Shown: positions 1 to 8,415 of the stretch, piece by piece
Position numbering within the stretch: the stretch's first letter is position 1
Layout: every line of letters begins with the position of its first letter
Source: CAUSWF01 sp963535465
GTDB lineage: Bacteria; Bacillota_I; Bacilli_A; RF39; UBA660
Reading direction: 5' to 3'
DNA length: 64,000 bases
Assembly: GCA_963535465.1 (NCBI GenBank)
Contig: CAUSWF010000003.1
Location: 60,601 to 124,600, forward strand
The notes under the pieces: generated by a model
Told to the model about the DNA's origin: nothing
The model's input: only the letters and a program-made list of their open reading frames with translations
Database searches by the model: none
Program-made: the position numbers and the translations under genes

Positions 1-868
1 TTGTCTTATACATATCCTCTGTCATAGACATCATACCATCTAAATCACTATAAGCAAGATATGCTTCCATTAAGGTAAATTCAGGATTATGTTTTAAATC
101 CATTCCTTCATTTCTAAATACTCTTCCAATTTCATAAACAGCTTCCATTCCACCTACTAATAATCTCTTAAGTGGTAATTCTAATGCTATTCTTAAATAT
201 AAATCTAAATCTTGTGCATTATGATGTGTTATAAATGGTCTAGCAGATGCTCCAGTTAATAAATTAGTTAAAACAGGATTTTCTACTTCAACAAATCCTC
301 TGTTATCCATAAATCTTTGAATACATCTAATAATTTTAGGTCTAATAAAAGCTATATTTTTAGACTCTTGATTAACTATCAAATCAACATATCTTCTTCT
401 ATATCTTTCTTCTTTATCAGCAAGTCCATGAAATTTTTCAGGTAATGGTCTTAATGCTTTAACTAAATGTGTATATTCTAAACATTTAATAGTAACTTCT
501 CCTGTCTTAGTCTTCATTAATTTACCATAAACTCCGACTATATCTCCTAAATCAGCACTCTTGAAAAATTCATAAGTATCTTCTCCTACATCATTTACTG
601 ATATATATACTTGTATAAAACCAGTCTTATCCTGAATACTAAAAAATGATGCTTTACCCATTCTTCTTATGAACATTATTCTTCCAGCTACTTTAGCATA
701 CGCATCTAACTTTTCAAAATCATCATGTTCTACATCTTTATATTTTTCTTTTAATTCACTAGCGTAACTATCTCTATCAAATCTTTGTCCAAACGGATCA
801 ATACCCATCTCAGCTATTCTCTTAGCTTTTTCTCTTCTTACTAACTCTTGCTCACTAAATTCTCTCAT
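1..868 (-). CDS. lysS: Lysyl-tRNA synthetase, class II (3' part cut by window edge)
   Basis: Charges tRNA(Lys) with lysine in the cytoplasm. The visible 289 codons hold the N-terminal OB-fold anticodon-binding domain (about residues 50-150, with GRIMFIRRMGKASFF) and the beginning of the class II catalytic core, including the motif 2 region FRNEGMDLKHNPEFTLMEAY near residue 250. The C-terminal part lies beyond position 1. The start ATG (868..866) overlaps the TGA of the upstream RDD gene and has a strong AGGAGGAGA ribosome site. It is the last visible gene of an mscL-dusB-RDD-lysS run; dusB next to lysS is also the B. subtilis arrangement. Family assignment is secure; completeness cannot be judged. 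Confidence 0.95.
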   Translation of the reverse strand, partial: MREFSEQELVRREKAKRIAEMGIDPFGQRFDRDSYASELKEKYKDVEHDDFEKLDAYAKVAGRIMFIRRMGKASFFSIQDKTGFIQVYISVNDVGEDTYEFFKSADLGDIVGVYGKLMKTKTGEVTIKCLEYTHLVKALRPLPEKFHGLADKEERYRRRYVDLIVNQESKNIAFIRPKIIRCIQRFMDNRGFVEVENPVLTNLLTGASARPFITHHNAQDLDLYLRIALELPLKRLLVGGMEAVYEIGRVFRNEGMDLKHNPEFTLMEAYLAYSDLDGMMSMTEDMYKT

Positions 869-1464
869 ACTTCTCCTCCTAAATCATTAACTACTTGAGT
901 AGATGCAACTAAATCATGTAGACCTCTACCATCAAGCCTAAATATCATCATCAAACTTGAAATTATCATTATAATTCGATTAATAGTTGATATATAATCA
1001 TCATATAATAGAAAATGTTTCTTATCTAATAATAAAAACAATGAAAATGAAATCAAATTATATAATATATAATTAATCATCAAACTTCTAATAATCATAT
1101 CATTGATATTAATCTTACCTTTATTAGAAATCACTTTCAATCTAAGAACTTTTTTACCTAACGTTCTACCACCTAAATAATATTGTAATAAACCATAATA
1201 TGCTATAGATACAAAAATTAAACTTACAGAAAATCCTCCATTGGCAACATTATTTTCATAAATCAAATCGTTATACATTTTATTAAATTCTTCATTACTT
1301 AAATTCTTATCTCTATAATGAGTAAGAAATTCACTAATTTTGCCATTATTCTTTTTTAAATTCTCTTGATTTGTAAAAGGTAATAATAAAATTGCTGCCA
1401 ATAGTGCAACTATTATAAAATCAAGTATATATGCAAATAATCTTTTAATAAATAGCGGTTTCAT
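865..1464 (-). CDS. RDD family membrane protein
   Basis: A 199-residue polytopic membrane protein of the RDD family, whose molecular role is mostly unknown. Visible family marks are the N-terminal RLFAYILDFIIVALLAAILL helix, the GGRTLGKKVLRLKVI segment after a second hydrophobic stretch, and the C-terminal DGRGLHDLVASTQVV, which resembles the usual LHDxxAxTxVV end. Three or four membrane helices are likely. It starts inside the end of dusB and its TGA overlaps the lysS start, so it is translationally coupled in an mscL-dusB-RDD-lysS operon. That TGA is used as a stop here is one sign of the standard genetic code. A specific substrate or function cannot be named. Confidence 0.85.
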   Translation of the reverse strand: MKPLFIKRLFAYILDFIIVALLAAILLLPFTNQENLKKNNGKISEFLTHYRDKNLSNEEFNKMYNDLIYENNVANGGFSVSLIFVSIAYYGLLQYYLGGRTLGKKVLRLKVISNKGKININDMIIRSLMINYILYNLISFSLFLLLDKKHFLLYDDYISTINRIIMIISSLMMIFRLDGRGLHDLVASTQVVNDLGGEV

Positions 1465-2434
1465 CTAACTCCTCCAAATATTGATTTATAGCTAATATTA
1501 TAGCATCTTTATCATTAGTTTCATATATTTTATTTTTAATAATATTAGCTCCTGGTAATCCTTTTAAGTACCATGCAAGATGATTTCTAATTTCAAGTAC
1601 AGCAACTTTATCAGGTTTTATTTTCAAAAGATAATTAAAATGTTTCAAACACATATTAACTTTATCTTTATATGTTAGAGTCGGAATCTCTTTACCTTCT
1701 AACTTATAAACAATATCTCTTATCAACCAAGGATTTCCTAAAACCCCTCTTCCAATCATTATCGCATCACAGTTAGTATCTTTTAACATTTTTAAAGCAT
1801 CATCAACACTTCTTATATCTCCATTACCAATAACAGGTATAGAAACAGCTTCTTTCACATCTTTTATAATATTCCAATCAGCCTTACCACTGTATCCTTG
1901 AGATCTAGTTCTAGGATGAACAGTAATAGCACTAGCACCAGCCTGCTGACATACCTTAGCAATTTCTACTGCATTTATATGGTTATTGTCCCATCCACTT
2001 CTAATCTTAACTGTAACAGGAATAGGTACAGCAGCAACAACAGACTTCACAATATCATATACTTTTTCAGGATTTTTTAATAAGGCAGAGCCTGCCTGAG
2101 CTCTAAGCGCAACTTTAGGAACAGGACATCCCATATTAATATCTATAATATCTGGATGCATATTCTCATATATATACTTAGCAGCGACAACAAACGATGA
2201 TACGTCACTACCAAAAATTTGCTGAACAATAGGCCTTTCTGCCTCAGTCATATAAAGCATATCGATAGTCTTCTTATTATTATAAAATATAGCTTTATCA
2301 CTAACCATCTCAGCAAAAATTAATCCTGCACCCATCTCCTTACAAATACGTCGAAAGGCCGAATTGCAAACTCCGGCCATCGGTGCTAATACAACCTGAT
2401 TGTTAATTATAACATCACGTATATTCCACTTCAT
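1445..2434 (-). CDS. dusB: tRNA-dihydrouridine synthase
   Basis: Flavoenzyme that reduces uridine to dihydrouridine in the tRNA D-loop, using FMN and NADPH. The 329 residues carry the Dus TIM-barrel signature in order: APMAGVCNSAFR near residue 17, NMGCPVPK near 100 with the catalytic cysteine, TVKIRSGW, TVHPRTRSQGYSG, the FMN-phosphate loop GNGDI, and MIGRGVLGNPW. The start codon shares a base with the mscL stop and the upstream Shine-Dalgarno is poor, so translation is probably coupled to mscL. The gene sits next to lysS as in B. subtilis. Which D-loop positions it modifies cannot be told from sequence alone. Confidence 0.95.
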   Translation of the reverse strand: MKWNIRDVIINNQVVLAPMAGVCNSAFRRICKEMGAGLIFAEMVSDKAIFYNNKKTIDMLYMTEAERPIVQQIFGSDVSSFVVAAKYIYENMHPDIIDINMGCPVPKVALRAQAGSALLKNPEKVYDIVKSVVAAVPIPVTVKIRSGWDNNHINAVEIAKVCQQAGASAITVHPRTRSQGYSGKADWNIIKDVKEAVSIPVIGNGDIRSVDDALKMLKDTNCDAIMIGRGVLGNPWLIRDIVYKLEGKEIPTLTYKDKVNMCLKHFNYLLKIKPDKVAVLEIRNHLAWYLKGLPGANIIKNKIYETNDKDAIILAINQYLEELDETAIY

Positions 2435-2841
2435 TATTTAGTTTTTTTCTTTAATAGATCTCTTATTTCTTCAAGTAACTTAACATCTTCGCTCTTAACA
2501 ACTGGTGCAGCCACTTCTTCTGCCTTATCATTTTTCTTTAATTTTTCAATTAATTTTATAATTACAAATATACAAGCAGCAATAATTAAAAAATCAACTA
2601 TAGATTGAATAAATTGACCATACATAATTTTAGAACTACCAATATCAATTGATAACATACTAAAATTAAGTCCTCCTAATAATACCCCTATAACTGGCAT
2701 TAAAATATCATTAACTAAACTGCTAACTATTTTACCAAAAGCAGCTCCGATAATAACACCAACTGCCATATCAATAACATTTCCTTTTGATATAAATTCT
2801 TTGAATTCTAACAATCCTTTTTTTAAATTTTCTTTTTTCAT
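2434..2841 (-). CDS. mscL: Large-conductance mechanosensitive channel
   Basis: Homopentameric channel that opens under membrane tension to release solutes during hypo-osmotic shock. The protein is 135 residues, the usual MscL length, with an N-terminal amphipathic helix, a first membrane helix carrying MAVGVIIGAAFGKIVSSLV (about 26-45), a short periplasm-equivalent loop, a second helix (SIVDFLIIAACIFVIIKLI, about 80-98) and a charged C-terminal helix. Ribosome site GGAGG lies just before the ATG. It is the first gene of the run mscL-dusB-RDD-lysS; a TATAAT-like -10 lies about 25 bases upstream of the start. A second mechanosensitive channel, of the MscS type, is encoded at 42735. Confidence 0.95.
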   Translation of the reverse strand: MKKENLKKGLLEFKEFISKGNVIDMAVGVIIGAAFGKIVSSLVNDILMPVIGVLLGGLNFSMLSIDIGSSKIMYGQFIQSIVDFLIIAACIFVIIKLIEKLKKNDKAEEVAAPVVKSEDVKLLEEIRDLLKKKTK

Positions 2842-2911
2842 ATTTCCTCCTGCCTCAATTATATATTATTTTATCTATTTTGAAAAGAAAAATAGATTAT
2901 TTTAATACAAA

Positions 2912-2940
2912 CAAAAAATAGATTGCATTTGCAATCTATT
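2912..2940 (-). terminator. Rho-independent terminator of ftsH
   Basis: A near-perfect 24-base inverted repeat (2917-2940, arms AATAGATTGCA/TGCAATCTATT) followed on the minus strand by a T-run. The ftsH stop codon TAG (2938..2936) lies inside the 5' arm. Confidence 0.85.
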
Positions 2941-4906
2941 CCATAGCTTTTATTAATTCACTTTTACTCATTTTAGTATATTCTTTAATACCTTTTTTCT
3001 TAGCTAATTCTTTTAGCTTTGTTATAGACATACTTTCTAAATTAGTATCATCATCTTCTTCTGGCATTACTCCATTTTCAACTAAATAATCAATTTGTTC
3101 TTTAGTTAAAGTTTCATATTCTAATAAAGTCTCTGCAATTAAATTTAATAAATCTCTATTCTTTTTAATAATCTTAGTAGCCTCATCATGACAACCATTA
3201 ATTATCTTTCTCATTTCCATATCTATTTCATTAGCAACTTCATTTGAAAAATGTTGTGGTTTATTATAATCTCTTCCTAAAAATACATTTCCAGAAACAT
3301 CCTCAAATTGTAATGGACCTAAATCACTCATACCATACTCTGTAACCATAGCTCTAGCTATCTTAGTAGCTTTAGAAAAATCATTTGATGCACCTGTGGT
3401 TACTTGACCAAATACTAATTCTTCAGCAGCTCTACCACCTAATAATCCAGTTATTTGTTGCAATAATTCTTCTTTTGTTGAACAAATCTTTTCTTCTCTT
3501 GGTGTCATCATATTATATCCACCAGCAGAACCTCTTGGAATAATAGTAACTTTTTGTACAACATTTGCACCTTCTAATTTTAATCCAATAACAGCATGAC
3601 CTGCTTCATGGTAAGCAACTAATTTTCTATCATTTTCACTATATTTTCTAGTAACCTTAGCAGGACCCATCATAACTCTATCAGCAGCCTCATCTATCTC
3701 ACTCATAGTAATTACTTCTTTATTTCTTCTAACACTAAGTAGTGCAGCTTCATTAAGTAAGTTTTCTAAATCAGCTCCACTAAATCCAGAAGTTCTTTTA
3801 GCAATATTTTTTAATGTTATAGTTGGAGCAAGTTTCTTATCTCTAGCATGAACTTGAAGTATTTCTTCTCTTTCTCTAACATCTGGTAAATCAACAGTTA
3901 TTTGTCTATCAAATCTTCCAGGTCTAAGTAAAGCTGGATCCAATACATCAGGTCTATTAGTAGCAGCAATTAATATAATTCCTTCATTTGTTCCAAAACC
4001 ATCCATCTCAGTTAATAATTGATTTAAAGTTTGTTCCCTTTCATCATGACCGCCACCAAGACCAGTTCCTCTTTGTCTACCAACAGCATCAATTTCATCT
4101 ATAAATATTAAACAAGGTGCAGTTCTCTTAGCTTCTTTAAACATATCACGTACACGGCTAGCTCCAACACCTACAAATAATTCAACGAACTCAGAACCAC
4201 TTATAAAGTAAAATGGAACATCAGCTTCTCCAGCAACCGCCTTAGCAAGCAATGTTTTTCCTGTTCCTGGAGGACCATATAGCATTACACCTTTAGGTAT
4301 TCTAGCACCCATTTTTTGAAACTTCTTAGGATTTTTTAAGAAATCAATTAATTCCTTAACTTCTTCCTTTTCTTCTTTTAAACCAGCAACATCTTTAAAT
4401 GTAACTTTATTAGTATCATTTGATAACTTAGCTCTACTCTTACCAAAATCCATACTACCTTTATTACCAGCCATTTGTCTATTTAAAAACCATACAGCAA
4501 ATACTGCTAAAACTAAAATTGGCCCAACTTGTACTATTGTTATTAATAATAAATTACCATTAATATCAGAACCACTTTCTAATTTAAACTTATTTTCCTT
4601 ATTTGCATCAGTTATTTGTTTCATAACAACTTCACTATAAGGTAACTTAGCAGTAAAACTTTCATTACTCTTATACTTTTTAAGTTTTCCATTAACTACA
4701 TAGTTAGAAGCACTAACCCTAGGATCAATCATAACTTCAGTTATATTGCCATTATTAAGTTCACTCATAAATTGATCATAAGTAAGTGTATGAACTTTAA
4801 GTTGTGCATATCTCATGTAATACATTATCCCTAGCATTAATACAAAAAGTAATAAATAGGGAATTACACTCTTTTTAACATTATCTTTATTAATATTATT
4901 TTTCAT
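2936..4906 (-). CDS. ftsH: ATP-dependent zinc metalloprotease FtsH
   Basis: Membrane-anchored AAA+ protease that extracts and degrades membrane and short-lived cytosolic proteins. The 656 residues show a first membrane helix (13-31), an extracytoplasmic domain, a second helix (about 117-141), Walker A GPPGTGKT (211-218), Walker B LIFIDEID (266-273), the SRH with RPGRFDR (328-334) and the zinc site HEAGH (433-437). The odd part is the C terminus: after the usual acidic tail (PEEDDD) comes a roughly 30-residue segment, SMSITKLKELAKKKGIKEY and so on to the end, which looks like a SAP/Rho-N type helical motif not found in B. subtilis FtsH as I know it. The start, with AGGAGG, overlaps the end of tilS; the pair tilS-ftsH is typical of Bacillota, with hprT missing between them. 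Confidence 0.97.
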   Translation of the reverse strand: MKNNINKDNVKKSVIPYLLLFVLMLGIMYYMRYAQLKVHTLTYDQFMSELNNGNITEVMIDPRVSASNYVVNGKLKKYKSNESFTAKLPYSEVVMKQITDANKENKFKLESGSDINGNLLLITIVQVGPILVLAVFAVWFLNRQMAGNKGSMDFGKSRAKLSNDTNKVTFKDVAGLKEEKEEVKELIDFLKNPKKFQKMGARIPKGVMLYGPPGTGKTLLAKAVAGEADVPFYFISGSEFVELFVGVGASRVRDMFKEAKRTAPCLIFIDEIDAVGRQRGTGLGGGHDEREQTLNQLLTEMDGFGTNEGIILIAATNRPDVLDPALLRPGRFDRQITVDLPDVREREEILQVHARDKKLAPTITLKNIAKRTSGFSGADLENLLNEAALLSVRRNKEVITMSEIDEAADRVMMGPAKVTRKYSENDRKLVAYHEAGHAVIGLKLEGANVVQKVTIIPRGSAGGYNMMTPREEKICSTKEELLQQITGLLGGRAAEELVFGQVTTGASNDFSKATKIARAMVTEYGMSDLGPLQFEDVSGNVFLGRDYNKPQHFSNEVANEIDMEMRKIINGCHDEATKIIKKNRDLLNLIAETLLEYETLTKEQIDYLVENGVMPEEDDDTNLESMSITKLKELAKKKGIKEYTKMSKSELIKAME

Positions 4907-6224
4907 TCTTTCCTCCTGTATATTTCAACATTATATCATAATTATCATCAATATTCTTATCAAATTTAGATTTAATAACACCAGGTATCCATACAATAGT
5001 ACCACACGAATCAACAACAATCGGCTGCAAATTTCGTTCTGTCTTACTAATCTTTTTATCTATAAAAATATCTTTAACTTTTTTTCTCCCGTTTAAACCC
5101 TTAACAGCTATTTTATCTCCAACTTTCCTACTTCTAACACTAAGTGGTAATTTAATCTCTCTACTATTTAATCTACATACATAATTACTATTACTATTTT
5201 CATTAGTTACACTACAGATAACTTTGCCATTAGGTAAAACTACTTTATCATTTATTAATATATCGTACAGAACAACTTCTCCTGCACTACGTTCTAATTT
5301 TAACATATTATATTCTTTTTTCGCAATAATATCATTAGGTAGATTTATATAACCATTACTCTTATTGCTGAAAATTAAATCATGTATTAAATCAATATGT
5401 TTATCAGAAACTAAAAATAAATCATCGTTATAATATTTATTAATAATAGTATATAAAATTTCTCTTTGAATAAAAGAATCCTCTTTTATAAATTTATCAA
5501 TAATAATACCATTACTATAACAATTCTTAAGAGCTTTATTAACTATCCTATCAATATAACCACTAGTATTTAATAATACTTCATTATATTTCAAAAATTT
5601 CTTATGAACATCACTATTTTCCTTCTTTAAAAAAGGTAAAATTACTTTTCTATATCTATTTCTAGTATGTATATCATCAAAATTAGTCGCATCCATATAA
5701 TATTTTATATGTTTTTCTTCATCATACTTAATCAACTCATCCTTTGTATAATAAATAAGTGGTCTAACTATTTTATAATTGCCCATATCAACAATCATTC
5801 TAAAACCAGCATACCCACTCAAATTAGAACCTCTAACTATTTTCATTAAAATTGTTTCAATTAAATCATCAGCATGATGAGCAGTCATAACATAATTAGC
5901 CTTATACTTATCTACTAACTTATCAAAAAAACTATATCTCTTAACTCTTGCTTCATTTTCAAAATTATCATCACTATAATCTTCAATCTTAAGTAATTCA
6001 AATATCAAGTCATTATCAGCACAAACTTTTTCAACATAATTAGCTTCTTCCAACGATTTATCTCTAACATTATGATCAACATGAGCAATAATTAGTTTTA
6101 ATTTATATTTATCTTTAATATTATTAAGCATGCTTAAAAGAGCCATTGAATCAGGCCCAGCAGAACAAGCAACAATTATGGTGTCACCTATATTAAATTT
6201 AAATTTATCATCAATACTAATCAT
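4896..6224 (-). CDS. tilS: tRNA(Ile)-lysidine synthase
   Basis: Attaches lysine to C34 of the CAU-anticodon isoleucine tRNA so that it reads AUA, a codon abundant in this AT-rich genome. The 442-residue protein begins with the PP-loop ATP-pyrophosphatase motif ACSAGPDSMALL (about 19-30), a variant of SGGxDS, followed by HVDHNVRDKS, TAHHADDLIETILMKIVRG and RNRYRKVILPFL. The C-terminal domain has LPLSVRSRKVGDKIAVKG and GRKKVKDIFIDKKI, typical of the TilS C-terminal fold. It overlaps the ftsH start by 11 bases, forming an operon. A TATAAT sequence just upstream, after the divIC terminator, suggests its own promoter. Confidence 0.95.
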   Translation of the reverse strand: MISIDDKFKFNIGDTIIVACSAGPDSMALLSMLNNIKDKYKLKLIIAHVDHNVRDKSLEEANYVEKVCADNDLIFELLKIEDYSDDNFENEARVKRYSFFDKLVDKYKANYVMTAHHADDLIETILMKIVRGSNLSGYAGFRMIVDMGNYKIVRPLIYYTKDELIKYDEEKHIKYYMDATNFDDIHTRNRYRKVILPFLKKENSDVHKKFLKYNEVLLNTSGYIDRIVNKALKNCYSNGIIIDKFIKEDSFIQREILYTIINKYYNDDLFLVSDKHIDLIHDLIFSNKSNGYINLPNDIIAKKEYNMLKLERSAGEVVLYDILINDKVVLPNGKVICSVTNENSNSNYVCRLNSREIKLPLSVRSRKVGDKIAVKGLNGRKKVKDIFIDKKISKTERNLQPIVVDSCGTIVWIPGVIKSKFDKNIDDNYDIMLKYTGGKNEK

Positions 6225-6256
6225 TGTCTCTCCTGCAACATATTATAACACAATTA

Positions 6257-6281
6257 AAAGAAAAAGGAATATTATTCCTTT
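6257..6281 (-). terminator. Terminator of the divIC-like gene
   Basis: Inverted repeat AAAGGAAT / ATTCCTTT (6263-6270 and 6274-6281) followed on the minus strand by TTTTTC. The stop TAA of the divIC-like gene (6274..6272) sits at the loop. Confidence 0.8.
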
Positions 6282-6562
6282 GGCATTTGTATAATTATTT
6301 CTCCATCTTTAGAATATAAATAATTTTCTCTAGCATACCTAGCTATATAATCTGGATCTTGTAACTTAGAAGCATCTAACTTTAATTTATTCTCTTCTTC
6401 TTCTAATTTGCGCAATTCATTAACAAGGTGCTTTTTTTCTTTAATTTTATGATATATTTCAATAAAATATCTACCAGAAAAAAATGCAGTAAGTAAAAAT
6501 ACTGAAGAAACAAATATTATAAACGTTAAAAATTTATGGTTTTTTTTCTTCTTAACTTTCAC
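6272..6562 (-). CDS. divIC: Septum formation initiator, DivIC/FtsB family
   Basis: Small bitopic cell-division protein that in Firmicutes acts with FtsL and DivIB in the divisome. The 96-residue product has a lysine-rich cytoplasmic end, one membrane helix (about 11-31) and an extracytoplasmic coiled coil with leucine heptads (about 36-65), followed by LQDPDYIARYARENYLYSKD, which matches the conserved FtsB/DivIC tail (Y-A-R-E-x-Y). The start codon is GTG (6562..6560), preceded by AAAGGTGTGAT. The place upstream of tilS matches B. subtilis, where divIC, yabR and spoIIE precede tilS. Its own terminator separates it from tilS. Confidence 0.88.
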   Translation of the reverse strand: MKVKKKKNHKFLTFIIFVSSVFLLTAFFSGRYFIEIYHKIKEKKHLVNELRKLEEEENKLKLDASKLQDPDYIARYARENYLYSKDGEIIIQMPKE

Positions 6563-6603
6563 TATATCACACCTTTCTAATATAAAAATAACATAATAAA
6601 TAT

Positions 6604-6637
6604 AAAAGAAAAATATAGAAATAATTAAATTTCTATA
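6604..6637 (-). terminator. Terminator of spoVG
   Basis: Inverted repeat TATAGAAAT / ATTTCTATA (6614-6622, 6629-6637) followed on the minus strand by a T-rich run (TTTTTC). It lies 24 bases past the spoVG stop. Confidence 0.75.
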
Positions 6638-6660
6638 TTTTACAAGATTTTACAAATATT

Positions 6661-6924
6661 TTATTCTTCTTCAGCATTATTATAGGCATCTATAACAGCA
6701 TCATTTAAAGTAGCACGCATTTCAGAATTAATAGGATGAGCAATATCTTTATATTCTCCTAACGAATTTTTACTGTTTGGCATTGCAATAAACAATCCAT
6801 CTTGCCCTTCTATAATACGAATACTGTGAACTGCAAAACAATCATCAAAAACAACTGTCGCAAATCCTCTCACATGAGAATTCTCCTTATTAACCTTATG
6901 CACTTTTACTGATGTAACTTTCAT
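6661..6924 (-). CDS. spoVG: SpoVG family regulator
   Basis: Small nucleic-acid-binding regulator named for sporulation but widespread in non-sporulating Firmicutes, where it affects cell division, capsule and virulence genes. The 87-residue protein begins MKVTSVKVHKVNKEN and contains the conserved core GFATVVFDDCFAVHSIRIIEG (split: GFATVVFDDCFAVHS, IRIIEG), LFIAMPNSKN and AHPINSEMR. Ribosome site AGGAGG precedes the ATG. It has its own promoter (6960-6988) and terminator, so it is a single-gene unit. Presence of SpoVG does not show that the organism sporulates. Confidence 0.95.
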   Translation of the reverse strand: MKVTSVKVHKVNKENSHVRGFATVVFDDCFAVHSIRIIEGQDGLFIAMPNSKNSLGEYKDIAHPINSEMRATLNDAVIDAYNNAEEE

Positions 6925-6959
6925 ACGTCCTCCTTCTAAAGCATAATACTTCTAATAAA

Positions 6960-6988
6960 ATTATATTAGAAAAACAAAGTAAAATCAA
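6960..6988 (-). promoter_or_regulatory. Sigma-A type promoter of spoVG
   Basis: On the minus strand TTGATT (6988..6983), a 17-base spacer and TATAAT (6965..6960), 36 bases before the spoVG start codon. The -35 box lies directly after the rsmA stop codon. Confidence 0.7.
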
Positions 6989-7780
6989 CTATAAAGAATT
7001 AGCAATATCAACAAATATTGAATAATCTAACTCTTCAGCTCTAACATTTAAATCATAATCATATGTTGCTAAAACATTTCCAACTTTTTCTAAATCATAT
7101 CCCCTCAAATTATTACGAAGAGTTTTTCTTTTAAATTGAAAACTATCTCTAAGCAATTTCTCATACTTATCAAAATCTTTCAAATATATTCTATCTTTTG
7201 GAGTAAGAGAAATAACTACACTATCAACATTAGGTATAGGTATAAATTCATTCCTACTAACTTTAAACTCTCTACGTATATCATATGAATAATTTAGTAA
7301 AGCTGTTATAGAAGAATACTCCTTACTACCAGGAACACTTGATAATCTATCTCCAAGTTCTTTCTGAACCATCATAACAATTTTATCAAACTTAATATTA
7401 CTTCTAAGTAACTTTATTATTATAGGAGTAGTTATATAATAAGGAACGTTACTAACAAAATATAATTTATCATAATCATATTTAGAAATATCACTTAAAA
7501 TATCAGCATCTAAAAAATCTTTAAATATAATTTCATAATTATTATAATTATATAATTTTTCATTTAGTTCTTCTTCTAATTCATTATCTATCTCATAACA
7601 AATAACTCTATTTGCAACCTCACATAAAGAACTAGTAAGTATAGCCCCACCAGGTCCTACTTCAATAACTAAACTTCTTCCATTTATTTCAGCAACTTTT
7701 ATAATAGAATTAACAATTTTCTTATCTTTCAAAAAATTTTGACCAAATTTCTTTTTAAATTTAACATTATATTTTTCCAT
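6989..7780 (-). CDS. rsmA: 16S rRNA (adenine1518/1519-N6)-dimethyltransferase
   Basis: Dimethylates two adjacent adenines in helix 45 of 16S rRNA late in 30S assembly (KsgA). The 263 residues carry the opening KKFGQNFLKD, the SAM-binding motif VIEVGPGGAIL (about 38-48), the acidic loop VICYEIDNEL, and motif IV as SNVPYYITTPII (canonical N-L/I-P-Y). The C-terminal helical domain includes FQFKRKTLRNNL. Start ATG is preceded by AAGGTGAAAT. In B. subtilis the order is tatD-yabE-rnmV-ksgA; here the 3D-domain gene and the signal-peptidase cassette lie between tatD and rsmA, and rnmV is absent. Confidence 0.95.
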   Translation of the reverse strand: MEKYNVKFKKKFGQNFLKDKKIVNSIIKVAEINGRSLVIEVGPGGAILTSSLCEVANRVICYEIDNELEEELNEKLYNYNNYEIIFKDFLDADILSDISKYDYDKLYFVSNVPYYITTPIIIKLLRSNIKFDKIVMMVQKELGDRLSSVPGSKEYSSITALLNYSYDIRREFKVSRNEFIPIPNVDSVVISLTPKDRIYLKDFDKYEKLLRDSFQFKRKTLRNNLRGYDLEKVGNVLATYDYDLNVRAEELDYSIFVDIANSL

Positions 7781-7793
7781 AATTTCACCTTAC

Positions 7794-8345
7794 CTACTTC
7801 TTGTTAAAATAGATTAACTTTAAAACATAATAAACTATTATATATAAAGCTGGTAAAATTACAACTAAAATAAATCCAAAAGTAGTAGATATAAAATTTT
7901 GTAAAATCCCAATATAAGGTATTTTAAAAACAACTTTACCATGCACCCTATTTTTAGGAACTAAATAATTATCATAATTATTATTATTGTCACCCTTAGT
8001 CTTATAAAATACTAAACCGTCTTTTTCATATATCTTCATTATTCTATGAGTAATAACCAGACCAAAATTATAAGGATCAGCAGATGAAAAAGTAATAATG
8101 TCACCTATTTCTAATCCGTCATTTCCTCTCTTAACAACTATCGCATCAGAAACATTTATAGTAGGTTCCATAGATTTAGTTGCTACAACATAAGTTGTTA
8201 TGCCATAAGTTTTATTCTTATATATATTAATAAAAAATAAAGTATATAAAATAATTACAAAAAATAAGGAAAACAAAAACACCATAATAGATATTTTCTT
8301 ATTATAAACAATATTACTTATATGTTTTCTAAAACTATTTACCAT
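7794..8345 (-). CDS. sipW: Signal peptidase I, SipW/ER type
   Basis: Membrane serine protease that removes signal peptides. From the internal ATG at 8345 the product has about 183 residues: a membrane helix (about 20-42), the catalytic-serine box KSMEPT, the region ITHRIMKI where the second catalytic residue is histidine as in archaeal/ER-type and SipW peptidases rather than lysine, a KTKGDNN box, and a C-terminal membrane helix pair. Starting at the more upstream Met (8414) would place the N terminus inside the terminator of the preceding gene, so I prefer 8345, although the ribosome site there is weak. SipW in Bacillus processes TasA/TapA; two candidate substrates are encoded directly upstream. 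Confidence 0.85.
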   Translation of the reverse strand: MVNSFRKHISNIVYNKKISIMVFLFSLFFVIILYTLFFINIYKNKTYGITTYVVATKSMEPTINVSDAIVVKRGNDGLEIGDIITFSSADPYNFGLVITHRIMKIYEKDGLVFYKTKGDNNNNYDNYLVPKNRVHGKVVFKIPYIGILQNFISTTFGFILVVILPALYIIVYYVLKLIYFNKK

Positions 8346-8391
8346 ACTTAAATTATAACTACAAGAAATATAAAAAACTATTAAATACAAT

Positions 8392-8415
8392 AAAAAAAGA
8401 TGTATTTTACACATC
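8392..8415 (-). terminator. Terminator after the first TasA-like gene
   Basis: Hairpin GATGT / ACATC (8411-8415 with 8399-8403) followed by seven T on the minus strand. The stop codon TAA of the gene at 8407 is in the loop. Readthrough would feed the signal peptidase gene. Confidence 0.7.

Noticed and set aside
8346..8414. Longer start of the signal peptidase
   Set aside because: The ATG at 8414 lies in the terminator of the preceding gene and has no ribosome site.
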